DNA of 64,000 nt. Source: Echinarachnius parma (lineage: Eukaryota > Echinodermata > Echinoidea > Clypeasteroida > Echinarachniidae). The first letter of the stretch is position 1. Each line of letters begins with the position of its first letter. Positions 12,501-20,560 of the stretch are shown here, piece by piece. The stretch lies in the NCBI GenBank assembly GCA_037951105.1, contig JBAMJV010010137.1, forward strand, positions 56,475 to 120,474, in the 5' to 3' direction. The notes below the pieces were generated by a model. It searched no databases. It was not told the origin of the DNA and saw only the letters and a program-made list of their open reading frames with translations. The position numbers and the translations under genes are program-made.

Positions 12501-12794
12501 AACGTTTTTACCTTAATTTGGATGCGCCGTTGTTACTTTTTTTTCTTCTCGAATAATAGGTCGTTATAGATCGCTTAAAAATCACAGCTCTGGGACTTTT
12601 GCTTCATACGTGCTTGTTCAATTAATAACTTTGAAGAAGTGACTAAAAGTCCCGTTAACTAATAGTCGCGTCTAAGTGTCCTATACAGTTCTTACACAAT
12701 TTAGTCAGGAAGTCGTGATTAGGGGGTTGGTATTCTGAGATTCTGTTTCCTGATTCCTTTTCAGATTGCTGCTCTTTATCGGCAACATCACGAG
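369..12794 (+). CDS. GABBR2-like: GABA-B-type metabotropic receptor, 3' part of gene (multi-exon)
   Basis: Class C G-protein-coupled receptor, GABA-B type: a plasma-membrane dimer whose Venus-flytrap ectodomain senses ligand and whose seven-helix domain couples to Gi/o. Eleven phase-compatible exons (369-569, 2430-2663, 3566-3632, 4946-5032, 5481-5637, 6506-6638, 7134-7241, 8161-8286, 10065-10210, 12212-12404, 12765-12794) give 494 residues; an optional twelfth lies at 8888-8962. They cover the end of the ectodomain, TM1 to TM7 and the start of the cytoplasmic tail. Diagnostic strings are KMSSPNMNN in the first cytoplasmic loop, FGGMFTKMWRV after TM3, and SVPALNDSYYVGLSIYN before TM6, all closest to GABBR2 as I know the family. 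The conserved loop cysteines (LHLCG and RRCATKY) are present. The first exons and the coiled-coil tail are not in view. Orthology to GABBR2 rather than a lineage-specific paralogue is inference. Confidence 0.92.
672..1619. mobile_element. Non-autonomous TA-target element with CAGGGTGGCCC ends
   Basis: The left end CAGGGTGGCCCAGAAATAAC is mirrored by the right end with a few mismatches, and TA flanks both sides, which is the target duplication of Tc1/mariner-type elements. It is 948 bp and has no transposase ORF. Inside are at least six copies, in both orientations, of a GGGCAA(N)4AAAAGGGCAA-type motif (around 870, 1024, 1045, 1110, 1362 and 1541). It sits in an intron of the receptor gene. 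Confidence 0.85.
1720..1775. repeat. End of a GTGTTTCGCAAAG repeat family
   Basis: GGGTGTTTCGCAAAGATCCC is followed by the short palindrome AAGTCGAACTTAACACTAAG / TTCGACTTA. The same terminal sequence, diverged, opens the element at 18190. A matching right end was not found nearby, so this looks like a truncated copy. Confidence 0.55.
2430..2663 (+). CDS. GABBR2-like: GABA-B-like receptor exon: ectodomain, AYD/W helix
   Basis: 78 codons, phase 0 to phase 0, between TCAAAACAG and GTATGA. AHDAIWALAYGLNKS corresponds to the conserved 'aYDavWalAlaLnk' helix, and the exon ends in SSFYGVS, the usual lead into 'G.v.F'. Potential N-glycosylation sites occur at NKS, NRT, NYT and NLT. Confidence 0.9.
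2664..3565. other. Intron without recognisable features
   Basis: Receptor intron. Several short open frames exist but show no family resemblance or splice support. No repeat family seen elsewhere in the window was recognised. Confidence 0.5.
3566..3632 (+). CDS. GABBR2-like: GABA-B-like receptor exon: GPVAF strand
   Basis: Begins GPVAFKTDGDRIGAF, equivalent to the 'G.V.F...G.R.g' strand that follows the previous exon in all GABA-B subunits. Start phase 0. A donor at 3629 (GTATGT) would leave phase 0, but the next exon needs phase 1. The next GT, at 3633 (GTACAT), fits, so I end the exon at 3632 and the junction codon reads Tyr. Confidence 0.8.
3760..4190. repeat. Interspersed GCGTCACGGACATTACA motif
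   Basis: The 17-bp motif GCGTCACGGACATTACA occurs near 3767, 4136 and 4160, with a variant (CCGTCACGCACATTACA) near 3947. All are in the same orientation within one intron. Confidence 0.75.
4946..5032 (+). CDS. GABBR2-like: GABA-B-like receptor exon: membrane-proximal ectodomain
   Basis: Acceptor CATAG, donor GTAAGC, phase 1 to phase 1. It encodes GKRLVIGTLDQGETISWSL, matching the 'v.vG.y......l' segment preceding TM1 in family members. Confidence 0.78.
5481..5637 (+). CDS. GABBR2-like: GABA-B-like receptor exon: TM1
   Basis: 157 nt, phase 1 in, phase 2 out. It starts DGRPPFDENRTQ (the 'G..PP.D.T' signature before TM1) and contains the hydrophobic segment VLCSFGIVLALFFLAFNI followed by basic KFRKKR. 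Confidence 0.93.
5600..5895 (+). repeat. Degenerate triplication of exon end and donor
   Basis: The segment ATTCAACATCAAGTTTCGAA with AGAAGAGGTA (exon end plus donor, 5610-5640) recurs at about 5729-5760, still with AG/GTACG, and at about 5824-5850, where the GT is lost. Each copy is followed by related sequence containing CAGAGAGTG and TGCACGTT. It is a small tandem duplication covering a functional splice donor. Confidence 0.7.
6506..6638 (+). CDS. GABBR2-like: GABA-B-like receptor exon: first loop and TM2
   Basis: Phase 2 in (completes Arg), phase 0 out; acceptor CACAG, donor GTGAGT. KMSSPNMNNVIIIGICLSYM is nearly the GABBR2 loop/TM2 signature. It ends LHLCG, the extracellular-loop cysteine expected to pair with the second loop. 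Confidence 0.95.
7134..7241 (+). CDS. GABBR2-like: GABA-B-like receptor exon: TM3
   Basis: 36 codons, phase 0 to 0, acceptor ACCACAG, donor GTAAAC. SRIWLMSLSFTIAFGGMF and then TKMWRVYTI gives TM3 and the highly conserved intracellular 'K.WRv' end. Confidence 0.95.
7446..7955. mobile_element. Inverted-repeat element carrying AGGGTCTTTT minisatellite
   Basis: TACGGGCCCCCGGTAGTGTCAC...CATGATCGTTC on the left is mirrored by GAACGATCATG...GGTGACACCG...GTACGGGCC on the right. Between them (about 7520-7880) lie seven or so degenerate units of about 50 bp with the consensus AATAGGGTCTTTT, then a GTAC-centred stretch and CGAAAT. It is intronic. Confidence 0.6.
8161..8286 (+). CDS. GABBR2-like: GABA-B-like receptor exon: TM4
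   Basis: 42 codons, phase 0 to 0. VIKDRHLLAILALLLLIDVI gives the TM4 start and KQILDPYTVV is the conserved 'W..vDPl.r' exit. It continues into the second extracellular loop. Confidence 0.93.
8888..8962 (+). CDS. GABBR2-like: Possible 25-codon cassette exon in second extracellular loop
   Basis: CATAG acceptor, GTGAGA donor, open in phase 0 at both ends. It encodes KTSLSSDVTKLDPYFIMSEL and then FETRT. Joining the neighbouring exons without it gives a loop of normal family length (31 residues from DP to Cys), so this is either a skipped or alternative exon or a chance open stretch. Confidence 0.35.
8963..10064. other. AT-rich intron, nothing recognised
   Basis: Receptor intron with AT-rich sequence, including a TATATTATATATTAT tract near 9270. 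No open frame with family resemblance and no repeat shared with the rest of the window was seen. Confidence 0.5.
10065..10210 (+). CDS. GABBR2-like: GABA-B-like receptor exon: loop 2 cysteine and TM5
   Basis: Acceptor GACAG, donor GTTAGT, phase 0 in, phase 2 out. RRCATKYNTIWTAILVVYKT aligns with the 'eHC......iWlgi.yaYKgl' block, and TM5 ends in SFQTR, the conserved 'a.eTR' motif. Confidence 0.94.
10300..10985 (+). pseudogene. Non-LTR retrotransposon reverse-transcriptase 3' relic
   Basis: Frameshifted C-terminal part of a jockey/CR1-like LINE polymerase. Recognisable blocks across frames are YKYLGVTVTADLRWNKHC, then RAYTALVRPQLEYGSEAWNP, then IDSYKYSIFPR-like and AALPVIRTMQPPPGSHL-like ends before a TAA near 10985. 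It is a dead 5'-truncated insertion in the receptor intron, same orientation as the gene. Sequence to about 11160 may be its 3' untranslated part. Confidence 0.85.
11385..11700. repeat. Direct repeat pair (about 110 bp)
   Basis: ATGGGGTGAACGG...AAAGTTxxAT...CTCTTTCC...GAT, then AAAATCCAGTGATCATTTTT, occurs at about 11391-11494 and again at about 11605-11695. The copies are about 80 percent alike by eye. Confidence 0.65.
11754..11882. repeat. (GA)n microsatellite cluster
   Basis: Three AG-rich runs (AGAGAGAGAGGGAGAGAGGA and similar), separated by short near-identical GATTTCT(G/A)TGCAG(C/A)GCGTG segments. Confidence 0.8.
12212..12404 (+). CDS. GABBR2-like: GABA-B-like receptor exon: TM6 and TM7
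   Basis: Acceptor CCACAG, donor GTAATG, phase 2 in, phase 0 out. NISVPALNDSYYVGLSIYNA is a close match to the GABBR2 loop before TM6. TM7 contains SCSTSIMCTLFFPK, equivalent to 'fcStit...vFvPK'. Confidence 0.96.
12765..12794 (+). CDS. GABBR2-like: GABA-B-like receptor microexon after TM7
   Basis: 30 nt between TTTTCAG and GTCAGT, phase 0. The peptide IAALYRQHHE follows directly on the FFPK of the previous exon, as expected for the start of the cytoplasmic tail. Confidence 0.7.
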
Positions 12795-13451
12795 GTCAGT
12801 ACGCCAGTATTTTTGAACACGGCCTTGCAACGCCCGCCCGCTGCCGCCAGGATGGTTGGCCGGGATCCGACTCAAATGGGTGATGGAAACCCCATGAACG
12901 TTAGAGTCTGCAGACATTGAATATCATCACTTTTACATGTATCGCTATGAGTATCACTTTTATAAATATCATTATCTTCGATATCGTCATCATCTTCATC
13001 ATCATCATCTTGTACGCGGCCTTACAACGCCCACCCTACCGGCAGGATGGTTTGCCCAGACCGGACTCAGATGAGCTAGGGTCTGCAGACATTGAATATC
13101 ATCACAATTATCACTTTTCCTTATACCATTATTATTACTTTCCTCAACAACATTATCATCATCAATAAGCATGACCACCATCCCTAGTTCATACTGTTCC
13201 ACGATTGGATTCAATGTTCTCTTTTGCCCTCGTACATACATACATACATACCAAACCATCGGCCATACCTATTCGGAAATGTACCTCCCAATTAGGAGGC
13301 ACGTGCCATCCACTTATTTATCATGTTCCACCACTACAAATATAATATGGTTATCTGATGACCATCGGCGGTGTCACTATCATATCATTCATCATCAAGA
13401 CTCATTGCCAATATCCCGTCTGATACACCCAATGTTCGTATTGCTTTCCAG

Positions 13452-13694
13452 ATTTCTGCAATTTTCCAACAAAATCACGGGGTCGCGGGGGAGGAAGGGA
13501 GGCCACGTTTCGCTCTGAATACGGTGGCTCCGACGCCAGGTCTGAACAATGCCTTGCAACGTCAACCAGCAGCTCCCAGCAGGATGGTTGGCCAAGACCC
13601 AACTCAGATGGGCGATGAAAACCCCATCAACGTTAGGGTCTGCAGCACGACCGTAACATCTAGTCATCAGGGGTGGGGGGGAATGAATGAATAG
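13452..13694 (+). CDS. Duplicated receptor microexon, possible alternative terminal exon
   Basis: After TTGCTTTCCAG the bases encode ISAIFQQNHG, a diverged copy of the IAALYRQHHE microexon 687 bp upstream, in the same phase. The homologous donor is weak (GTCGCG). Without splicing, the frame stays open to a stop at 13694, so it could act as an alternative C-terminus running through repeat sequence. No conserved tail or coiled coil is seen. Confidence 0.4.
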   Translation: MSAIFQQNHGVAGEEGRPRFALNTVAPTPGLNNALQRQPAAPSRMVGQDPTQMGDENPINVRVCSTTVTSSHQGWGGMNE

Positions 13695-14301
13695 ATCACC
13701 CCCCCCCCCCAGTTGAATGGGTATCAATGACATGTCTACGCCCGTGGTCTGCAGACATTGACTTGCAATGTCATCTTCAGCTCATGATCATCATCACCAT
13801 CACCATCATCATCATCATCATCCTTGAAACACCCACACGCAGCTCCCAGCAGGATGGTTGGCCGAGACCCAACTCAGATGTGCGATGAAAACCCCATCAA
13901 CGTTAGGGTCTGCAGCACGGGCGTAACACCTAGTCATCAGGGGTGCGGGGATGAATGAATAGATCGCCCCCCCCCCCCCCAGTTGAATGGGTATCAACTA
14001 TCAATGACATGTCTACGTCCGTGGTCTGCAGACATTGACTTGCAATGTCATCTTCAGCTCATGATCATCATCACCATCACCATCATCATAATCATCATCA
14101 TCATCATCCTTGAAACACCCACCCGCAGCTCCCAGCAGGATGGTTGGCTGAAACCCAACTCAGATGGGCGATGAAAACCCCATCAACGTTAGGGTCTGCA
14201 GACATTGACTTGTAATGTCATCTTCAGCTCATGATCATCATCACCATCGACATAATAAGCAAAGATGTTATCATCAACATCATGAGCAAAAATGTCATAA
14301 T

Positions 14302-14337
<36 letters not shown>

Positions 14338-14570
14338 CATCATCATCATCATTATCATCATCATCATCCTTGAAACACCCACCCGCAGCTCCCAGCAGGA
14401 TGGTTGGCCGAGACCCAACTCAGATAGGCGATGAAAACCCCACCAACGTTAGGGTCTGCAGACATTGACTTGCAATGTCATCTTCGGCTCATGATCATTA
14501 TCACCATCGTCATAATTAGCAAAGATGTTATCATCAACATCATGAGCAAAAATGTCATAATCATCATCAC

Positions 14571-14618
<48 letters not shown>

Positions 14619-14737
14619 TGAAACACCCACCCGCAGCTACCGGCATGATTGTTGGCCGAGACCCAACTCAGATGGGCGATGGGAACATTAAGGTCTTCTG
14701 ACATTCCATATGTATAATTATATCATCATCGCCATCG

Positions 14738-15106
14738 GGGACTTAGTGACATTGTCCAAATCCTCAAAATCTAATTGGAATTCTAGCGGTTCCCTCATTC
14801 ATTGTTGTATTCGTATTAACAATAAAAGCATGGGACAGGTTTTGTTTTTTTTCGAATTTCCCTTTCGTTAAAAAAATATTTACGATTGAAGTGTTCAGAT
14901 GTTTAATTATCCACTGGACCACGAAAACCGTGTACAAAGTGAGTGCAATGAGTTAGTGAATATCACTTTGCATTTGTGCTCATTACATTTAAGTTGAAAT
15001 TTCCACACAACACCCAGTGGAAATATCAGATAACAATAATATATACATTGTATCAAGATTTCATCACTTTCTGCACAGTCATGTCAACAAAGTTACTAGA
15101 TCCCTT
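14738..15106. mobile_element. MITE family B (TTAAAGGGATCTAGTAAC type), diverged
   Basis: Left end GGGACTTAGTGACATTGTCC, right end AAAGTTACTAGATCCCTT, with interior strings shared with 19632, 23740 and 33585 (AATTGGAATTCTAGCGGTTC; CACTTTCTGCACA). The termini are decayed here. Confidence 0.8.
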
Positions 15107-15762
15107 CATATCAATGTCATCATCATCTTACCACCATCATCATAATCACCATCACCATCATCATCATCAAGAACGTTGCAACGCTCATCACCCACTACCG
15201 CCAGGATGGTTGGCTGAGATCCGACACAGATGGGTGATTGAAACCCCATCATCGTTATGGTATAGACATGATAGACTCGAACACATGTTTCATACGATGT
15301 ATTATCACCGACCACGTTCTTGCGTTCTTATTTGACATTTGTATTATATATGAAATATTGTCCAAGTTATTTAGGAATAAATTGCAGAATGCATAAGTAT
15401 CGGTAACTTGCGTTACGGTAACTCGCGTTATATATTGTAAGCTGTCATGTTTTGTTTCATAACAAAGTCTGTTTTGGGCGCTTATATACAAAATATGCTG
15501 TTGTTCAGTCATCCAGTTTAATACCGTAATTAAAACAAAATCAGAAAATGCCAGACTTGTGTAACAACCAGTACAGTGGAAACTCTATAATGACCATGAT
15601 GACAATCTCTGTTAAAACGAAGTACAGAGGTTTTGTAGGTCCGAGTTCAATGTTATGTAACATTATTGTTTTTAATCTTTGATATCAATATATGTAACAA
15701 ATGTAGGAATAGTACAATGCACCTTGGTTATATTATAGCATAATATTATGAACAAGGTTGAG

Positions 15763-16330
15763 TTAAAGGGGTAGTTTTGGTATAGAGGGTGCTTCAAAAA
15801 ATAATAATTGTTTGTGAGGCAATGACAAACTGATTGTCAAATTTGAAAGAGCATACAATTTTAAGGACAGAATAAACTGTATAGAAATGATCAAAATCGG
15901 TTTAGATACAGATGAAATATCAATACATATATTCCATTTGTAATTATTGTCGGATCCTACAATAATTCTACAATTTGAACCAGCCTTTAAAAAAAGGGTA
16001 TACAATGCTAACACTCAAACATTTACAAAAGAGGGTTTTTAATAGTTGTTGATGATCTCTCTATTCAATCATCATTTTAACAAAACATCTCATGCACTTT
16101 TAAAAAAATGAAAAAATGGTTGAAACCACTGTATGTTTAGAGAGCGCCCTCTTGTGGTTTAACGGCTCTTTTTGAATGATAACCGGCTTTGTACGTAGTA
16201 GTTGTTTTTATTTGTTGTACCTATGAGCATGGTGGAGTTATAACTATTAGTTTGTATATAGTTTGTAATGTAATGGTGCAGGCTTTGGTTACTAAAATTC
16301 AGTTTGACCAAAACTGTCCTATCCATTTAA
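15763..16330. mobile_element. MITE family A (TTAAAGGGATAGTTCAG type)
   Basis: Starts TTAAAGGGGTAGTTTTGG and ends CCAAAACTGTCCTATCCATTTAA (read in two parts), an imperfect terminal inverted repeat inside TTAA. The interior carries AAAACTGAxTGTxAAATTxG and GAGCATACAATTTTAA, shared with copies at 25300, 34438, 35910 and inverted near 26200. Confidence 0.85.
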
Positions 16331-18130
16331 TGGTCAAAATATGCACGTTAAAACGGGGTTCCACAATTTGTTTGCGTAAGAATTGTTATATAGACTAATT
16401 ATGCCTTCTCATTAGCATAGTGTGTTAGTGTGTGTATAATAGCATGCGAGTCAATGTTTTGCCTCGGTCTGATGAAGTTTCTGATAGGATTAAAAGCTCA
16501 TGCACTCTACTGAATCATGTTATTACACAGGCGTTTTCGGCATCATTTCCATGATTTCGAATGCTTAAGATTTGTGTTAACGGTTCACATCTGTGCTCAC
16601 TTGTTTGAAAAATCAAATTTAAAAAAAGAAAACAACACAATGGACATTGTAACAGTATTCTATATCGCGTGTCGTTTGAAGGCACAATTGATAATAGTCA
16701 CTAGTAGTGTGGTAGTAGTATAGTTAACTTGTCTTTTGAATGTGTATGAAACAAACTCATAAATTATTATCTTCTTTAGAACTGTTTAATTGGGTCAATG
16801 TTGCACGAGTAAAATTAGAACAAATCGATTACTGTATATCAAAACGACGATACTATAAAATATAAGGCTGGGAATAAAAGTCATGGACGATCGTACAAAA
16901 TAAATAATTATGTACTAATAACACAGATAATTAAAGGCTTTCATACGACCGCACTCGACCCCGATGCGGGGTTTCGAGGCTTGTTTAAGAATGTTCAAGG
17001 CTCATGCTTAGTTTTGTTGCGAAGGACTGGAGGGACGGAGTTCAAGAGGCCTGGAGCATAGGAGTACTGAGGGCGGGGGGGGGGGGGGGGGGGGGGGGGT
17101 GTGCTCATCCTCCCTCTGAACAAAAATGACTGTTTTAGGTATACAAAGACACACCAACTACGCCACTTAATGAAGCAAAAACACCCCCTTTAAAAACTAT
17201 TAGTTTGTATATAGTTTGTAATGTAATGGTGCAGGCTTTGGTTACTAAAATTCAGTTTGACCAAAACTGTACTATCCATTTAATGGTCAAAATATGCACG
17301 TTAAAACGGGGTTCCACAATTTGTTTACGTAAGAATTGTTATATAGACTAAATATGCCTTCTCATTAGCATAGTGTGTTAGTGTGTGTATAATAGCATGC
17401 GAGTCAATGTTTTGCCTCGGTCTGATGAAGTTTCTGATAGGATTAAAAGCTCATGCACTCTACTGAATCATGTTATTACACAGGCGTTTTCGGCATCATT
17501 TCCATCATTTCGAATGCTTAAGATTTGTGTTAACGGTTCACATCTGTGCTCACTTGTTTGAAAAATCAAATTTTAAAAAAGAAAACAACACAATGGACAT
17601 TGTAACAGTATTCTATATCGCGTGTCGTTTGAAGGCACAATTGATAATAGTCACTAGTAGTGTGGTAGTAGTATAGTTAACTTGTCTTTTGAATGTGTAT
17701 GAAACAAACTCATAAACTATTATCTTCTTTAGAACTGTTTAATTGGGTCAATGTTGCACGAGTAAAATTAGAACAAATCGATTATATCAAAACGACGATA
17801 CTATAAAATATAAGGCTGGGAATAAAAGTCATGGACGATCGTACAAAATAAATAATATGTACGTAACACAGATAATTAAAGGCTTTCATACGACCGCACT
17901 CGACCCCGATGCGGGGTTTCGAGGCTTGTTTAAGAATGTTCAAGGATCATGCTTAGTTTTGTTGCGAAGGACTGGAGGGACGGAGTTCAAGAGGCCTGGA
18001 GCATAGGAGTACTGAGGGCGGGGGGGGGGGGGGGGTGTGCTCATCCTCCCTCTGAACAAAAATGACTGTTTTAGGTATACAAAGACACACCAACTACGCC
18101 ACTTAATGAAGCAAAAACACCCCCTTTAAA
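16242..18130. repeat. Recent tandem duplication, period 953 bp
   Basis: The block 16242-17194 is repeated at 17195-18130 with only scattered differences. Each copy ends with a G homopolymer (25 G at 17075-17099, 16 G at 18020-18035) and TGTGCTCATCCTCCCTCTG. The left edge lies inside the family A MITE, so its right third was duplicated too. Open frames of 68 and 87 codons inside the units resemble no known protein. Confidence 0.92.
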
Positions 18131-18189
18131 AAATCTCGGGTACGACTATGAACTGGAGAGAAGGGTCGGACTCCATAGGGGATCCCTAA

Positions 18190-18508
18190 GGATGTTTCAC
18201 AAAGATTCAAAGTTGAACTTAACTCGAGGTTTGATGTAATTATTATTGAAAGCCGTTAGTTTATATGTAAAATATTGCAACAGTTCCTTTTAAAAGGTAT
18301 ACATTTTAATTTAAAAAAAACATATTGGTTATTATCAAGGAGTCTTTAAGTTATTGATATACCATTTTGTAAAAGTCTCAATTATTGCATGTTCTGCTTT
18401 TGAGTGTGTTTTACATCAAGGCTAATCATGGCTCCCATAACTGTTCTGGTCCAATTTAGAGTTGTTAGGTCCAACCAGAGTCCAATTAAGAACCTTTGTG
18501 AAACACCC
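18190..18508. mobile_element. MITE with GGRTGTTTCACAAAG ends
   Basis: Left GGATGTTTCACAAAGATTC and right GAACCTTTGTGAAACACCC form terminal inverted repeats about 320 bp apart. The left side is homologous to the fragment at 1720. Confidence 0.75.
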
Positions 18509-19485
18509 ATTGATGAGCGTAAACCAGGACTAAGATGGATTGATACTCTCACGGGATATTTATTGAGGTGTTCTGTAATCATTATTATTTAAGTTTGATG
18601 TATTTTGATGTATCGTGTGTAAAAGAATCATGATTATAATACATTACCACGTTGTTTGTAACAAAATTGTGATCACGATGTACTATTCATTGTTTGTCGA
18701 AATGTGCTGAAAATTTGAATGTATAAATACATCAATTAAGTAATAAATACATAATTTCAATATTTCGTTTTCCAAGTAGCTTTTGTTTAGTTGTTTGTAC
18801 ATGATAGCTAATATACATGAGAGTTCCTTTGGTAATTGAGCCATTTTGGATAAGTATTTCAATGGTAGAAAAGACAGTATAAACATTAGTTTACACGCGG
18901 ATGCGGTCAGCATGGTCGGTATTGATGTTCACTTTCAATTATTTGTGATAGGGTACTATTGTGTGGTGAAATTGTGGACGAGTTCAACTCTGCGCACTCT
19001 TTAGGCTACACAATGGTAAATGTAACAATGCCTATACTTGTTATAATTAAAACAAACACACCAAATTACTTCCGTGTTATGTGTTTTATTTTGTTTTTGA
19101 ACTACCATCATGTTTTTTTTTATTTATTACAATCGAGAAAAGAAAGAATGTTAATGAATCGAAATTTGATATCAAAACAACAACTTGCGTGCGTAGGTGT
19201 TCTTGACCGAACTTGATCGAATGAATATTTATTTTTATTCAGTATTATTTAGTACGATGCTATATCACATTTGTTGAATGTATATATATGTTTGTTAGAG
19301 CGCATGCGTTCGCCTCTAAACGAATGTTCACTCTCGTAATCAGTTTTCTGAAGTGGTGCATATGACAAACATATGATCTTTCATTTTCTGTACCTAAATG
19401 GGCGAAGGGGACAGCATAATTACTAAATCTCCGTCATGCGAAAAGCGTGTAATGGATTGAGCATGCGCACACATAGTTTCACAAA

Positions 19486-20125
19486 TGAAGAGCTTAATTC
19501 TAAAAGGCGCTAAATCCACTTGTTCAACTTGGAGTTAAGCAAGTTGCTTTGTCAAACTTTGTACACATGCCTATGGGAATATGAAAATAGAAAGTTCGAT
19601 ATTTTGATTTTGACTGTTTAGTTTGACTTTATAAAGGGACTTAATAACATTGTCCAAATCCTCATAATCCAATTGGAATTATAGCGGTTCCCTCATACCT
19701 TGTTTTAATCGTATTGACAATAAATGTATGGGACAGGTTTTGGTTTTTCAAATTTCCATTTCGTTCAAAAGATATTTACCATTGAAGTGTTCGGATATTA
19801 AATTATCTACGGGACCTTTTCAGCCGTGTACAAAGGAAGTGAATGAGTTTAATAGTCAATATCACTTCGTATTTTCGCTCATTTCTCGGCCAAATAACAT
19901 CCAATTAACTTGACATTTTCACAATACTGGACAATTTATATCAGAGCACACCAATACACATTTTATTAACCACGCATCATGTTTGCACTTTTCAGCAAAG
20001 CGACTAGATCCCTTTGAAATTGGGGTTCTAGATAGCTACGTAGATTATTAATGTACTAATATCACATACTCAATTTGAATGAAAAGAGGATTTAGCGCCT
20101 ATTGGAACTAAGCTCTTCATAATTT
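19486..20125. mobile_element. Inverted-repeat element interrupted by a family B MITE
   Basis: GAAGAGCTTAATTCTAAAAG with GCGCTAAATCC at about 19488-19518 is mirrored by GGATTTAGCGCC...GGAACTAAGCTCTTC at about 20090-20122. The family B copy at 19632-20015 sits between the arms, so the structure looks nested. Confidence 0.65.
19632..20015. mobile_element. MITE family B copy
   Basis: Starts TAAAGGGACTTAATAACATT and ends CAAAGCGACTAGATCCCTTT. Its interior matches the copy at 14738 over most of its length. Confidence 0.85.
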
Positions 20126-20389
20126 TCCAACGAAACCAGCTTTTATAATAGTGCGTATGGCATATTGGGTCCCGTTAGAACCACCAACGTTGGTATCTTC
20201 TTGTTGCAGTTTTGTTTGAGCCATATGGTTGACGTTTATCCGCCTCCCACAAGTATTCTTCAGTATAATTTAAAATAAAACCCTCGGTTCGAAGTGGTTA
20301 CCACTATTGGATCAACGTGAACAACACCCCCGCTCATATTCTACTAAGAACTCGAAACACTCGGAGACAAATTAGACTATAAAATAGAG

Positions 20390-20560
20390 ATGCTGCGCGG
20401 CTTAAAAACAAATATATTGGTGTCGATTGTACTGGTGATCGTCGTCGCTCTCTTGATCTTTGATGAGGGTCTCCATGGAGGGCGATTTGTCGCGGCCGAT
20501 ACCCCAGCAAACTGCAGCTTCGAGGAAATCGAAGGAAAATGGAGATTTCACATGGGTCCC
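20390..20560 (+). CDS. CTSC: CTSC exon 1: signal segment and exclusion-domain start
   Basis: 57 codons from ATG, phase 0, donor GTAAGT. Residues 9-24 are a hydrophobic core ([16 protein letters not shown]), and ADTPANCSF is the expected mature N-terminus of the exclusion domain. No closer in-frame ATG fits better. Confidence 0.93.

Larger units (their letters stand above)
12815..15265 (+). repeat. Eight-copy repeat field with (ATC)n tracts
   Basis: A unit of about 90 bp containing AGGATGGTTGGCCGAGACCC, ACTCAGATGGGCGATGAAA, ACCCCATCAACGTTAGGG and TCTGCAGACATTG recurs at about 12815, 13011, 13546, 13826, 14110, 14368, 14617 and 15171, all in the same orientation. Units 3-7 form longer tandem units that add CTCATGATCATCATCACC and expanding CATCAT tracts. 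Poly-C runs lie at about 13700 and 13968. The first copy starts about 20 bp after the receptor microexon. Confidence 0.9.

Noticed and set aside
13801..14640. Possible CRISPR-like regular array
   Set aside because: Units are much longer than CRISPR repeats, spacing is filled by (ATC)n, and the genome is eukaryotic.
14224..14691. Open frames rich in Ile, Met or Asp
   Set aside because: They are translations of the (ATC)n tract in different frames.
16517..18006. Pairs of open frames (68 and 87 codons) in the tandem duplication
   Set aside because: They recur only because the DNA is duplicated. There is no known protein similarity, and the frame at 16517 is not flanked by gene signals.
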